From Luteimonas sp. S4-F44 (GTDB taxonomy: Bacteria > Pseudomonadota > Gammaproteobacteria > Xanthomonadales > Xanthomonadaceae), in contig NZ_CP093340.1 of the NCBI RefSeq assembly GCF_022637415.1, positions 3,621,274 through 3,685,273 on the forward strand: 64,000 bases of DNA, in the 5' to 3' direction. The stretch's first letter is position 1. Each line of letters opens with the position of its first letter. The position numbers and the translations under genes are program-made. The notes under the pieces are model-generated. The model was not told the DNA's origin, searched no databases, and saw nothing but the letters and a program-made list of their open reading frames with translations. This document shows positions 8,315 through 16,682 of this stretch, one piece after another.

Positions 8315-10462
8315 TCAGCGGTGCCAGGTCCACTGCGCACCGAGCAGCACACCGCGGCCGGGGCCGGGTTCGTAGAACCGGCCGTTGCCTTCGTTGACGA
8401 TCACCGAGCCGATGTAGGCCTGGTCGAGCAGGTTGTCGACGCGCAGGAACGTGCGCAACTGCCCGGCCTCGAAGTGCCAGCGGCGCGCGCCTTCCAGATG
8501 CAGCAGGGCGTAGCCCGCGGCGCGGCCGGTTGCAAGATCGTCAACCACCACATCGCCCACCCCGACGCCTTCGATCGCCGCACTCCAGGGACCGCCGGTC
8601 CAGTCCAGTCGCGCGAACAATTGGCGCGCCGGCACACCGGGGATGCGCGCGCCGGCCGCGACTGGTGTCGTCGGCACGGTGCAGCCCGCACCGGTGCAGA
8701 CGCGGTAGGCATCGCGGAAGGTCGCGTCGAGCCAGGTCGCCGCGACATGGAGCTCGAAGGCCTCGCCCAGCGGCTGGCGCAGGGACAGTTCGGCGCCCTG
8801 GCGACGCGCGCGTCCGACGTTCTGGAAACTGCTGCGGCCGCCGACATTGCGCGCGACCGCAAGCTCGTTGTCGGTGTCGGCGCGGAACAGCGCGGCGTTC
8901 CAGGTGGCGCCGGCGGGCGCGCGCCACTTGGCGCCCAGCTCGAGGTTGTCGCTGATCGCCGGCGCGAGGTCGAACGCCAACCCGGCGCCGCCGTCGGCGC
9001 GATAGCCCAGCTCGTTGAAGGTCGGCGTCTCGAAGCCCCGGCCGGCCGACAGGTAGGCGCGCAGGTCGTCGCGCGGCGCGAACACCAGCCCGGCGACCGG
9101 CGAGGTCTGGCGGTAAGCGATGCGACCGCTGTCGTCGGGATTGCCCGCGGTGACGTAGGCATCGCGCGAGACGAACTCGACCTCGCTGTGGCGCACGCCG
9201 GCCAGCAGCGACCAGCGCGGCGCGAACGCCCAATACGCCTGCGCGAACTGGTCGCGGTTCTCGACCGTGTTGCGTTCGTCGCGTCGCCGCGCACCGCGCA
9301 CACCGAGCGCGTCGCCGACGAAGTTCTCGAAGCCCTGGCGATGCTGGCGCTGGCGGTCGGCGTTCGCGCCGACGGTCAGTTCCAGCGGCCGGCCGGCAAG
9401 TGCGCCCTCCCAGCTCCAACGCAGATCGAGACCGCCGTAGGCATTGTCCAGGTCGATCACACCGCCCGAGTTCAACGGGTTGGCCTGCGCGGCCGCGGGA
9501 ATCGGCAGGACCTGTACCACCCTGCGTTCGCCGCCATAGGCCATCGCGCGCAGGGTGTGCGCCTCGCCCACGCCGTGCTCGTAGATCACGCCGGCCTGCT
9601 GCTGGCGCACCGTCTTGCGGGTGTCGAACTGCTGCGCCACCGTCGCGACCTGACGCGGATTCGCACGGACCTGGTCGGCGGTCAGCCCCAGCGGATCCTG
9701 GGCGTCGATGTCGACCCAGTTGGCGACCAGGTCCAGGCGCCGCCGGTCGCCCAGATCAAAGCGCAGCTTCGTGTTCGCCGAGTCGCGGCGCGCGGCGCTG
9801 TGATCGCGCCAGCCATCGGTGTCGAAGCGCGACAGCGCGAGGTTGTAGCCGACCGTCTCGCTGCCGCCACGCAGCTGCGCGGCCAGGCTGGTGGTGGCAT
9901 CGCGCCCGTGACTGGCCTTGAACCGCCAGTCATCACCCGGCGCGCCATCGGCGCTCCAGATCTGCAGCACGCCGCCCGAGGAATTGCCGTACAGCGATGA
10001 GAACGGGCCGCGCATGATCTCGATGCGGTCGCCACCGACGAGGCTGAAATGCGAGAGCTGGCCCTGCCCGTCGGGCATCGAGGCCGGGATGCCGTCGGCG
10101 TAGAGCCGCACGCCGCGCACGCCGAAGGTCGAACGCGCGCCGAAGCCGCGGATCGACAGCTGGGTGTCCTGCGCGTGGTTCTGGCGATCGCGCGCCAGCA
10201 GGCCCGGCACGCCGGCCAACGGCTCGGAGGCGACAGTGCCGCTGCGGCTGCTGTCGGCATCGTCGAGCCGCAACGCATCGACCGAGGCCGGGGTGTCGAA
10301 GTCCGACACGCCGCGCAGCCGAGTGGCGTCGACCCGCACCCGTTCGAGGGTGCGTGGTGCGTCGAACGCGCTGGCCGGCACGGCGGCGCAGCAGGCGGCG
10401 ATCGCCAGGGGCAGGGACGCGAGAAACGGGGTGGCGCGGAACGCGACGAACGGCAGAGGCAT
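8315..10462 (-). CDS. TonB-dependent outer-membrane receptor
   Basis: A 715-residue TonB-dependent receptor. After a signal peptide ending ASA, a TonB-box-like stretch (ERVRVDATRL) is followed by the plug domain with QLSIRGFGARSTFGVRG, and GDRIEIMRGP, a hallmark of the plug end. The rest is a 22-strand barrel ending in VLLGAQWTWHR. The ATG at 10462 is the start with a proper signal peptide; longer in-frame codons cross adhP. Sequence resembles the smaller iron-type receptors, but no ligand can be named. No cobalamin or other riboswitch is visible in the 95-bp gap behind adhP. It would depend on the TonB-ExbBD complex at 26-28.5 kb. Confidence 0.9.
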   Translation of the reverse strand: MPLPFVAFRATPFLASLPLAIAACCAAVPASAFDAPRTLERVRVDATRLRGVSDFDTPASVDALRLDDADSSRSGTVASEPLAGVPGLLARDRQNHAQDTQLSIRGFGARSTFGVRGVRLYADGIPASMPDGQGQLSHFSLVGGDRIEIMRGPFSSLYGNSSGGVLQIWSADGAPGDDWRFKASHGRDATTSLAAQLRGGSETVGYNLALSRFDTDGWRDHSAARRDSANTKLRFDLGDRRRLDLVANWVDIDAQDPLGLTADQVRANPRQVATVAQQFDTRKTVRQQQAGVIYEHGVGEAHTLRAMAYGGERRVVQVLPIPAAAQANPLNSGGVIDLDNAYGGLDLRWSWEGALAGRPLELTVGANADRQRQHRQGFENFVGDALGVRGARRRDERNTVENRDQFAQAYWAFAPRWSLLAGVRHSEVEFVSRDAYVTAGNPDDSGRIAYRQTSPVAGLVFAPRDDLRAYLSAGRGFETPTFNELGYRADGGAGLAFDLAPAISDNLELGAKWRAPAGATWNAALFRADTDNELAVARNVGGRSSFQNVGRARRQGAELSLRQPLGEAFELHVAATWLDATFRDAYRVCTGAGCTVPTTPVAAGARIPGVPARQLFARLDWTGGPWSAAIEGVGVGDVVVDDLATGRAAGYALLHLEGARRWHFEAGQLRTFLRVDNLLDQAYIGSVIVNEGNGRFYEPGPGRGVLLGAQWTWHR

Positions 10463-10557
10463 CGGCAGGCGGGCGCAACGGGGGGTGTGCACCGTAACAG
10501 ACGCCCTGCAACGCACCCGTGCCGCCGGCCGCAGTCGGGCCGACGGCGCGGTGCAGC

Positions 10558-11586
10558 TCAGGCCGCGAAGTCGAGCACCACGCGCCCTTCGATCTTGCCC
10601 GCGTGCATGCGCGAGAACACGTCGTTGATGTTCTCCAGGCGGTCGGTCGAGACCGTCGCGGCGACCTTGCCCTGCGCGGCGAAATCCAGCGACTCCTGCA
10701 GGTCGAGGCGGGTGCCGACGATCGAGCCGCGCACGGTCACGCCGTTGAGCACCATGCCGAAGATGTCGAGCGGGAACGCGCCCGGCGGCAGGCCGTTGAG
10801 CGAGACCGTGCCACCGCGGCGGACCATGCCGATCGCCTGCTCGAAGGCCTTGGGCGAGACCGCGGTGACCAGTGCCCCGTGCGCACCGCCGATCTCCTTC
10901 TTCAGATAGGCGACCGGATCGGTGGTGCGGGCGTTGACGGTGACCGTCGCCCCCAGCCGCGTGGCGAGGGCGAGCTTGCTGTCGTCGACATCGACCGCGG
11001 CCACGTTCAGGCCCATGGCACGGGCGTACTGCACCGCCATGTGGCCCAGGCCGCCGATGCCCGAGATCACGACCCAGTCGCCGGGCTTGGTGTCGGTGAC
11101 CTTCAGGCCCTTGTAGACGGTGACGCCGGCGCACAGCACCGGGGCGATCTCGACGAAGCCGACGTTCTTCGGCAGATGGCCGACGTACCCGGCATTGGCC
11201 AGCGCGTACTCGGCGAAACCGCCGTTGACCGAATAGCCGCTGTTCTGCTGCGCCTCACACAGCGTTTCCCAGCCGCCCAGACAGTGCTCGCAATGGCCGC
11301 AGGCCGAGTACAGCCACGGAATGCCGACCCGGTCGCCTTCCTTGATGTGGGTCACGCCCTGGCCAACCGCGACCACGTGGCCCACGCCCTCGTGGCCGGG
11401 GATGAACGGCGGATTGGGCTTGACCGGCCAGTCGCCGTCGACCGCGTGCAGGTCGGTATGGCAGACACCGCAGGCCTCGATCTTGACGAGGATGTCGCCG
11501 GCCGCCGGACGCGGCACCGCGACTTCTTCGATGACCAGCGGCTTGCCGAATTCGCGGACCACCGCGGCCTTCATCGTCTTGTCCAT
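10558..11586 (-). CDS. adhP: zinc-dependent alcohol dehydrogenase AdhP
   Basis: A 342-residue medium-chain, NAD-dependent alcohol dehydrogenase interconverting ethanol-type primary alcohols and aldehydes. Catalytic zinc ligands are Cys42 (GVCHTDLH), His65 with Glu66 (GHEGVG) and a Cys near 153; the structural zinc is held by Cys94, 97, 100 and 108. The Rossmann motif [11 protein letters not shown] is intact. A GGAG ribosome binding site precedes the ATG at 11586. A perfect FNR/Anr palindrome is placed exactly where an activated promoter would need it, implying induction when oxygen is scarce. Close match to the AdhP/AdhA group of gammaproteobacteria. Confidence 0.95.
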   Translation of the reverse strand: MDKTMKAAVVREFGKPLVIEEVAVPRPAAGDILVKIEACGVCHTDLHAVDGDWPVKPNPPFIPGHEGVGHVVAVGQGVTHIKEGDRVGIPWLYSACGHCEHCLGGWETLCEAQQNSGYSVNGGFAEYALANAGYVGHLPKNVGFVEIAPVLCAGVTVYKGLKVTDTKPGDWVVISGIGGLGHMAVQYARAMGLNVAAVDVDDSKLALATRLGATVTVNARTTDPVAYLKKEIGGAHGALVTAVSPKAFEQAIGMVRRGGTVSLNGLPPGAFPLDIFGMVLNGVTVRGSIVGTRLDLQESLDFAAQGKVAATVSTDRLENINDVFSRMHAGKIEGRVVLDFAA

Positions 11587-11618
11587 CGTCCAGGCTCCAG
11601 CGCAGTCAAGGGAGGATC

Positions 11619-11660
11619 AGGCTAGCGCGGCCCCGGCGCGGCCGCCTTGATCCGCATCAA
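11619..11660 (-). promoter_or_regulatory. adhP: FNR/Anr-activated promoter of adhP
   Basis: TTGAT-CCGC-ATCAA at 11647-11660 is a perfect FNR/Anr box. On the minus strand TAGCCT (11624 to 11619) is a plausible -10 element, giving a start near 11612. The box centre then falls at -41.5, the class II activator position, and the leader is about 25 bases. A good -35 hexamer is absent, as expected for an activated promoter. Confidence 0.75.
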
Positions 11661-11686
11661 TCCCCTTCGCCGCGGCGACGGGCCGG

Positions 11687-12325
11687 TCAGATGACGCGCA
11701 GGGTGATCGCCTTGAGCACCGCCCGCGTGCGGTCGCGGGTGCCGAGCTTGTCGAGGATCGCCGAGACGTAGTTCTTCACCGTGCCCTCGGCCAGGAACAG
11801 GCTGCGCGCGATCTCCTTGTTGGAGTAGCCGCCGGCGAGCAGGCGCAGGATCGCGACCTCGCGTTCGTTGAAGGTCTCGCGTGGGGCCTGGTCGTCGTGG
11901 AACCGGTAGCGCGCCCGCACCGGCTCGGTGCTGACCGGCTGCAGCAGCGTCTCGCCCGCGGCGACGCGCGCGATCGCATCGCGCAGATCCTCGGGGGCGG
12001 CGTCCTTGAGCAGGAAGCCCTGCGCGCCGGCATCGGTCGCGCGCAGCAACAGGTCGCTGTCGTCGAAGGTGGTCAGCAGCAGCACCGGCGTGGTGTCGCC
12101 GCGCGCGCGCAGCGCGGTCAGGGCATCGATCCCGTCCAGGCCAGGCATGCGGATATCGCTGAGCACCACATCGACCGGCTGCGCGGCGATCCGCTCGAGC
12201 AGGCTCGTACCCGAATCGGCCTCGACTACGATGACGATGCCCTGGCGTTCCAGCAGCGCGCGCAGCCCGGCGCGGACCAAGGCCTGGTCGTCGGCGAGCG
12301 CGACGCGCACAGCCGTCGCACTCAT
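11687..12325 (-). CDS. NarL/FixJ-type response regulator
   Basis: A 212-residue response regulator. The receiver domain has acidic residues at 12-13 (ADDQ), phosphoacceptor Asp57 in LSDIRMPGLDG and the LLLTT and LKD motifs. A LuxR-type helix-turn-helix occupies about residues 150-205 with the signature NEREVAILRLLAGGYSNKEI and VKNYVSAILDKLG. It overlaps the upstream histidine kinase gene by 4 bp (ATGA), implying translational coupling and a cognate pair of the DesK/DesR or LiaS/LiaR type. Target genes are unknown; the divergent DUF2141-carotenoid oxygenase genes are possible ones. Confidence 0.94.
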   Translation of the reverse strand: MSATAVRVALADDQALVRAGLRALLERQGIVIVVEADSGTSLLERIAAQPVDVVLSDIRMPGLDGIDALTALRARGDTTPVLLLTTFDDSDLLLRATDAGAQGFLLKDAAPEDLRDAIARVAAGETLLQPVSTEPVRARYRFHDDQAPRETFNEREVAILRLLAGGYSNKEIARSLFLAEGTVKNYVSAILDKLGTRDRTRAVLKAITLRVI

Positions 12326-13428
12326 GCCGGCAACTCCGCATCGATCCGCATCCCGCCGTGGGCATTGCGTGCCAGGCGTACGCGGCCCTGCAGCGCGACC
12401 AGGCGCTCGCGCATGCCGGCGATGCCGTTGCCTTCGCGCCAGTCCTCGCGCACCAGGCCATCGTCCTCGATGGTCACATGCAGCACGCCGTCCGCACGGT
12501 GCAGGGCGACATCGAGCGTGTCCGCATCGGCGTGCTTGGCGGCATTGGTCAGGGCCTCCTGCACCAGCCGCAATACCGCTTCGGCGATCGCCGGGTCGGT
12601 CACCTGCACGTCGTCGGCGATCGACAGCCGCAGCACCGGGCGCGGCATCGGCGCGGCCAGCGCGCGCAGCGCGGTCGCCAGATCCAGTCCACCGCGCTCG
12701 CGCAGGGCCTGAACCACGTTGCGGATGTCGGCCAGCAGTTCGCCCGACAGCTGTTCGGCCACGCGCAGCTGCGGGTTGTCGGCCAACGCCGGCTCATCGA
12801 CGAGCGCACGCAGGTTCAGACGCATCGCGGTGAGCTTGTGGCCGGCAACGTCGTGGAGTTCCCGCGCCACGCGCAGGCGTTCGGCATCGCGCGCACTGTC
12901 GGCGAGCAGCGCGCGCGTGGCCAGCAGATCTGCATTGACGCGCGAGAGCGTGTCGCGTGTGCGCTCGGCGCTGCGCGCGTAGTGCATGCACAGGCCCGCG
13001 AAGGCCTGGAAGCCGGCGAAGATCAGCACCACCATCAGCGGCGCGCCGAAGCCGGCGATGTGCTTGAGGATCAGGTAATAGACGACGTCGGCGAGCACCA
13101 GCGCGACCGTCGCCGCGCGCGGCGGCCAGTGCGAGAACGCCGCCGCGATCCAGACCACCAGCAGTATCGGCGCTGTGCCGGGCTTGGGAGCGAGCGCGAT
13201 CAGCGCCAGCGCAATGATCGGCAGCAGCGCGACCACCGCGTGCTTGACCCGTCGCAGCCGCGGCGGCCACAGCGACAGCGACAGGAACCCGACGGCGAAC
13301 AGGCCGAGCAGCAGCCAGGCCGTCGCCTGGCGCCCCGGTTCGTAGTACCGCACCGAGTACGCAACCGCCCCGAGCGTCAGCAACGCGGCGAGATTGAGCG
13401 GTTCGAACAGGCGGCGAGGCTGGGTCAT
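12322..13428 (-). CDS. NarL-family sensor histidine kinase
   Basis: A 368-residue kinase with about five or six N-terminal membrane spans (residues 10-150), then a HisKA_3 dimerisation domain with RVARELHDVAGHKL, where His192 is the phosphoacceptor, and a short HATPase domain with NAAKHA and GNGIAGMRERL. The ATG at 13428 (MTQPRRLFEP) starts right before the first span; the longer frame upstream looks non-coding. Its gene end overlaps the response regulator start by 4 bp. The lack of a periplasmic domain resembles DesK-like sensors of membrane state, but the stimulus is not known. Confidence 0.9.
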   Translation of the reverse strand: MTQPRRLFEPLNLAALLTLGAVAYSVRYYEPGRQATAWLLLGLFAVGFLSLSLWPPRLRRVKHAVVALLPIIALALIALAPKPGTAPILLVVWIAAAFSHWPPRAATVALVLADVVYYLILKHIAGFGAPLMVVLIFAGFQAFAGLCMHYARSAERTRDTLSRVNADLLATRALLADSARDAERLRVARELHDVAGHKLTAMRLNLRALVDEPALADNPQLRVAEQLSGELLADIRNVVQALRERGGLDLATALRALAAPMPRPVLRLSIADDVQVTDPAIAEAVLRLVQEALTNAAKHADADTLDVALHRADGVLHVTIEDDGLVREDWREGNGIAGMRERLVALQGRVRLARNAHGGMRIDAELPA

Positions 13429-13573
13429 GGCGCCATGCTGCAAGTCGGCGCCGGCGGCGGCAATGGGCGGGGCGCAGAAAGTGACTTCCGGCACTGCGGA
13501 TCGATGACCACTGGCAGCAGGCGGCGCGGAACGGCGCACGGAGACTGTAGCCACACCCCACGAGGACATCGCC

Positions 13574-14005
13574 ATGCGCCGCACGCCCGTCTCCATCGCC
13601 GCCCCGTTCGCCCTGCTGGCCGCCGCCGCTTTCGCCGCGCCCGCGCACGCCGCGAGCCTCGAGGTCTCCATCCGCGATGCCCGCAACCAGGACGGGCAGT
13701 TCCAGGTCGCCCTGGTCGATGCGGCGGGCTACGCCGGACAGGCGGCGCCGATCGCCGGCCGCCTGCTGGCCCCCGCGGGCGAGGTCACCCACCTGCGCTT
13801 CGACGACGTGCCGGCCGGCCGCTACGCGCTGATGGTGATCCACGACGAGAACGGCAACGGCAAGCTCGACACCAACCTGGCCGGTATGCCGGTCGAAGGC
13901 TACGGCTTCAGCAACAACCCGCGGGTGATGCGCAAGCCGACGTTCGACGAAGCGGCATTCGAGATCGGGCGCGACACCACCGCGCTCGATATCGCGATCC
14001 GCTGA
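13574..14005 (+). CDS. DUF2141 exported protein
   Basis: A 143-residue secreted protein with a signal peptide ending AHA near residue 26. The mature part (about residues 28-143) matches the DUF2141 pattern: LEVSIRDARNQDGQFQVALVD, a FDDVPAGRYALMVIHDENGNGKLDTN core and MPVEGYGFSNNP. This beta-sandwich family has no established biochemical role and is often found next to carotenoid or lipid genes. Here it is 23 bp before a carotenoid oxygenase gene on the same strand, probably co-transcribed, and divergent from the two-component pair. Confidence 0.85.
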   Translation: MRRTPVSIAAPFALLAAAAFAAPAHAASLEVSIRDARNQDGQFQVALVDAAGYAGQAAPIAGRLLAPAGEVTHLRFDDVPAGRYALMVIHDENGNGKLDTNLAGMPVEGYGFSNNPRVMRKPTFDEAAFEIGRDTTALDIAIR

Positions 14006-14028
14006 TCCGGCCGACCCCAGGAGCGCCC

Positions 14029-15546
14029 ATGGACCGCCGCCGCTTCCTGCGCAATCTGCTCTCCGGCGCCACCGTCGCCGCGCTCGGGCCCGCCCTGCTG
14101 CACGGCGCCGACGCGTTCGCCGGCGATCCGGCCGAGTTCGCCGCCGGCCTACGCGCGCACCCGTACCTGGCCGGTTGGCGCCAGGTGTCGGCCGAAGCCT
14201 TCGGCCCGACGACGGTGCAGATCGAAGGCCGCCTGCCGGCGGACTTCGCCGGTACCTTGTACCGCAACGGGCCGGCCTGGTTCGAGCGCGACGGCTTCCG
14301 CTACGAGCACTGGTTCGACGGCGACGGCATGGTCCACGGCTGGCGGTTCGGCGCCGGCTCGGTGACCCACCGCGGGCGCATGGTGCAGACGCCGAAGTTC
14401 AAGCGCGAACGCAGCGCCGGGCGCTTCAACACGTTGGCCGCGGGCACCACGGTGGCCGACCCGGTCGCGCTGCGCAACAACGACGATGCCAGCACCGCCA
14501 ACACCTCGGTGGTGGTCATCGGCGGGCGCCTGTTCGCGTTGAGCGAGGCCGGCTCGGCCTTCGAGCTCGAGCCCGATGCGCTCGACACGATCGGCCCCAA
14601 GACCTGGCGACCCGACCTGCAGGCGCTGCCGTTCTCGGCCCACCCGCTGCAGGACCGCGACGGCAGCTGGTGGAACTTCGGGGCGCTGTCGATGCTCGGC
14701 GGCGCCGGCCTGCTGGTGTGGCACATCAGCCGCGACGGACAGCTGATCGACGCGCAGGTGCACGACATGGGCGCGCCCGGCTATCTGCATGCCTTCGTGC
14801 AGACCGACCGGTCTCTGGTCTTCCTGCTGACGCCGTTCGACTACACGCCGGCCGGGTCGTTCTTCGAGAGCCTGACCTTCGCACCGCAGCGCGCGTCCAC
14901 GGTCCTGGTCATCGACAAGACCGCCCCCGACCGCGTTGCGCGCCGCTTCGAGGTCGAGTTCACGATGGCCTACCACTTCGGCGATGCCTTCGAGCGAGAC
15001 GGCGAGATCACCGTACGCACGATGCGGCTGGCCAATGTCGCAAGGGCGCGTTCGCCGCATCGCGAAGCGATGTTCGGTCATCACGGCCCGGCCGCGCCCG
15101 CGGAGCTCGTCGAGTTGCGGCTGGACATGCGCACCGGTCGCGGCCGCTGGGAGACCACGGGTCTGCGCGGTATGGAGTTCCCGGCGTTCGACGCGCGCAC
15201 GCCGAGCGACCGCGGCGCGCGGCTCTACACCCCGACCAATGCCGGCGAGGCGACCGCGCCGTATTTCAACGCGGTGCAGATGATCGACCCGGTTGCCGGC
15301 CGACGCGCGCTGCATCGCTACGGGCGCGACATCCTCGCCGAGGAACACGTCTTCATCCCGCGTCCTGGCAGCACGCGCCCCGACGACGGCTGGCTGGTCG
15401 GCACGCTGTTCGATCCCACGCGCGACCGCAGCGGTATCGCGGTGCTCGACGCCCAGCACATCGGCGACGGCCCGATCGCGACCGCCTGGCTGCCGTACGC
15501 GTTCCCACTGGGCTTCCACGGCCACTTCGCGCAAACCGCGGCCTGA
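14029..15546 (+). CDS. Tat-exported carotenoid oxygenase family protein
   Basis: A 505-residue member of the RPE65 / carotenoid cleavage dioxygenase family. The four iron-binding histidines can be placed in SAHPL, GYLHAF, AYHFGD and the C-terminal GFHGHF. Early motifs GTLYRNGPAWF and WFDGDGMVHGW are diagnostic. The N terminus MDRRRFLRNLL followed by a hydrophobic stretch and an Ala-rich cleavage zone is a twin-arginine signal, so the folded, metal-loaded enzyme is probably exported. Substrate may be a carotenoid, apocarotenoid or stilbene; sequence cannot decide. The start has a CAGGAGCG ribosome binding site. It follows the DUF2141 gene closely. Confidence 0.9.
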   Translation: MDRRRFLRNLLSGATVAALGPALLHGADAFAGDPAEFAAGLRAHPYLAGWRQVSAEAFGPTTVQIEGRLPADFAGTLYRNGPAWFERDGFRYEHWFDGDGMVHGWRFGAGSVTHRGRMVQTPKFKRERSAGRFNTLAAGTTVADPVALRNNDDASTANTSVVVIGGRLFALSEAGSAFELEPDALDTIGPKTWRPDLQALPFSAHPLQDRDGSWWNFGALSMLGGAGLLVWHISRDGQLIDAQVHDMGAPGYLHAFVQTDRSLVFLLTPFDYTPAGSFFESLTFAPQRASTVLVIDKTAPDRVARRFEVEFTMAYHFGDAFERDGEITVRTMRLANVARARSPHREAMFGHHGPAAPAELVELRLDMRTGRGRWETTGLRGMEFPAFDARTPSDRGARLYTPTNAGEATAPYFNAVQMIDPVAGRRALHRYGRDILAEEHVFIPRPGSTRPDDGWLVGTLFDPTRDRSGIAVLDAQHIGDGPIATAWLPYAFPLGFHGHFAQTAA

Positions 15547-15625
15547 CGCCACGGCGTCGGGCCCCGGGGCGTCGGTTGCGCCGTCGCCCGCGAGCGCGGA
15601 GCGCGGCGAGGCCTGAACCGATGCG

Positions 15626-16675
15626 TCAGTCGCGGGCGAACGTCCGCGGCCGCGCCGCGACCCGGACCGGCCGTTCGCGCAGGCCCGCCGCGGTCAGCCA
15701 CTGCACCAGTTGCGGCGGAAGCGCCGGCAGTTCGGCGCTGGTGCCACGCGGCACGCGCGCCACGCCTGCCAACAGGCTCACCGCCTCGACACCGGGTGCG
15801 GTGAGTTCGAGCCGCGCATGGTCGGACGCGGTCTGCCAGCGGAACAACGTGAGCTCGCGCAACGCAAAGACGCGCGGCGGCTGGCAGGCCTGTTCCAGGG
15901 TCAGGTGTGCGGCATCGATGCGCAGCGTCACGGTCTCGGTGCCACGACGCAGCAGCGCCGTCAGCGCCAGGTAACCGGGCATGCCGACGACCAATGCGAA
16001 AATCAGGATTGCGCCATAGGCACCGATGCGCAGCGTCGCGTCGTAGAACGTGATCAGGCCGGCGACCGCCAGGCCCCCGGCGATCACCGTCACCGACGCG
16101 ATCAGTGCGACGAGCGTGCGCGTGCGCATGGGCACGGCCGGAAAGCACAGCGTCCAGGCCGCGCCATCGCGGCGCCACTGCGTCCGCGTCATCGTCGCCG
16201 CGCGCGCCTGGGCGTCGCGTTGGAAATAGCTGCTGATCCGACCGAGCAACGCCAACCAGATCCAGCCGAACATCGGCGCGATCCCGAGCCGCAGCCAGAG
16301 CACGGCATGGCGCAGCGGCTCGGGCAGCGGCGACAGATCGGGCAGGTCGCCGTGGATCGCCCATCCCACGCCCCCAACGCCCACGATGGCACCGGCGACA
16401 TGCAGCCACACACCCAGGCGCGGCGGCGAGACCCGGAAGGTCGCGGCCACAAAGGACACGCCGCACAGCACCCCGGCCAGCAACACCGCCAGGTACGGCG
16501 GGAATGCCATCCCGTGACGCCCGGCGACGATCGCGAACGCCGTACACGCCGCGGCCCAGGCCAGTGGTGAGCGCAATGCGCGCCGCCACCACGGCGGCCG
16601 CGCCGGTCCCGGTGGCGGGCCCGGGCGCACGCGACCGGCTGCGTTGCGGGATCGCGAACGCCGCCGGGCGCTCAT
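15626..16675 (-). CDS. uncharacterised membrane protein
   Basis: A 349-residue protein I cannot assign to a family. It begins with a strongly basic, Arg/Pro-rich segment (residues 1-35), then has about six hydrophobic spans: two close pairs near residues 36-90 and 90-150, and another pair near 185-245. The last 100 residues are soluble and end in a basic tail. It is 7 bp behind tyrB on the same strand and converges on the carotenoid oxygenase gene. The basic N terminus suggests a cytoplasmic start. No motif for transport or catalysis is visible. Confidence 0.7.
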   Translation of the reverse strand: MSARRRSRSRNAAGRVRPGPPPGPARPPWWRRALRSPLAWAAACTAFAIVAGRHGMAFPPYLAVLLAGVLCGVSFVAATFRVSPPRLGVWLHVAGAIVGVGGVGWAIHGDLPDLSPLPEPLRHAVLWLRLGIAPMFGWIWLALLGRISSYFQRDAQARAATMTRTQWRRDGAAWTLCFPAVPMRTRTLVALIASVTVIAGGLAVAGLITFYDATLRIGAYGAILIFALVVGMPGYLALTALLRRGTETVTLRIDAAHLTLEQACQPPRVFALRELTLFRWQTASDHARLELTAPGVEAVSLLAGVARVPRGTSAELPALPPQLVQWLTAAGLRERPVRVAARPRTFARD

Positions 16676-16682
16676 GCGTGGC

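Noticed and set aside
10463-10557. Possible cobalamin riboswitch before the TonB-dependent receptor
   Set aside because: No B12-box or conserved core could be found in the 95-bp gap.
12358-15546. A 1062-codon open frame on the plus strand
   Set aside because: Only the part from 14029 is a gene; the rest is the reverse-strand shadow of the histidine kinase and is Arg/Gln-rich without motifs.
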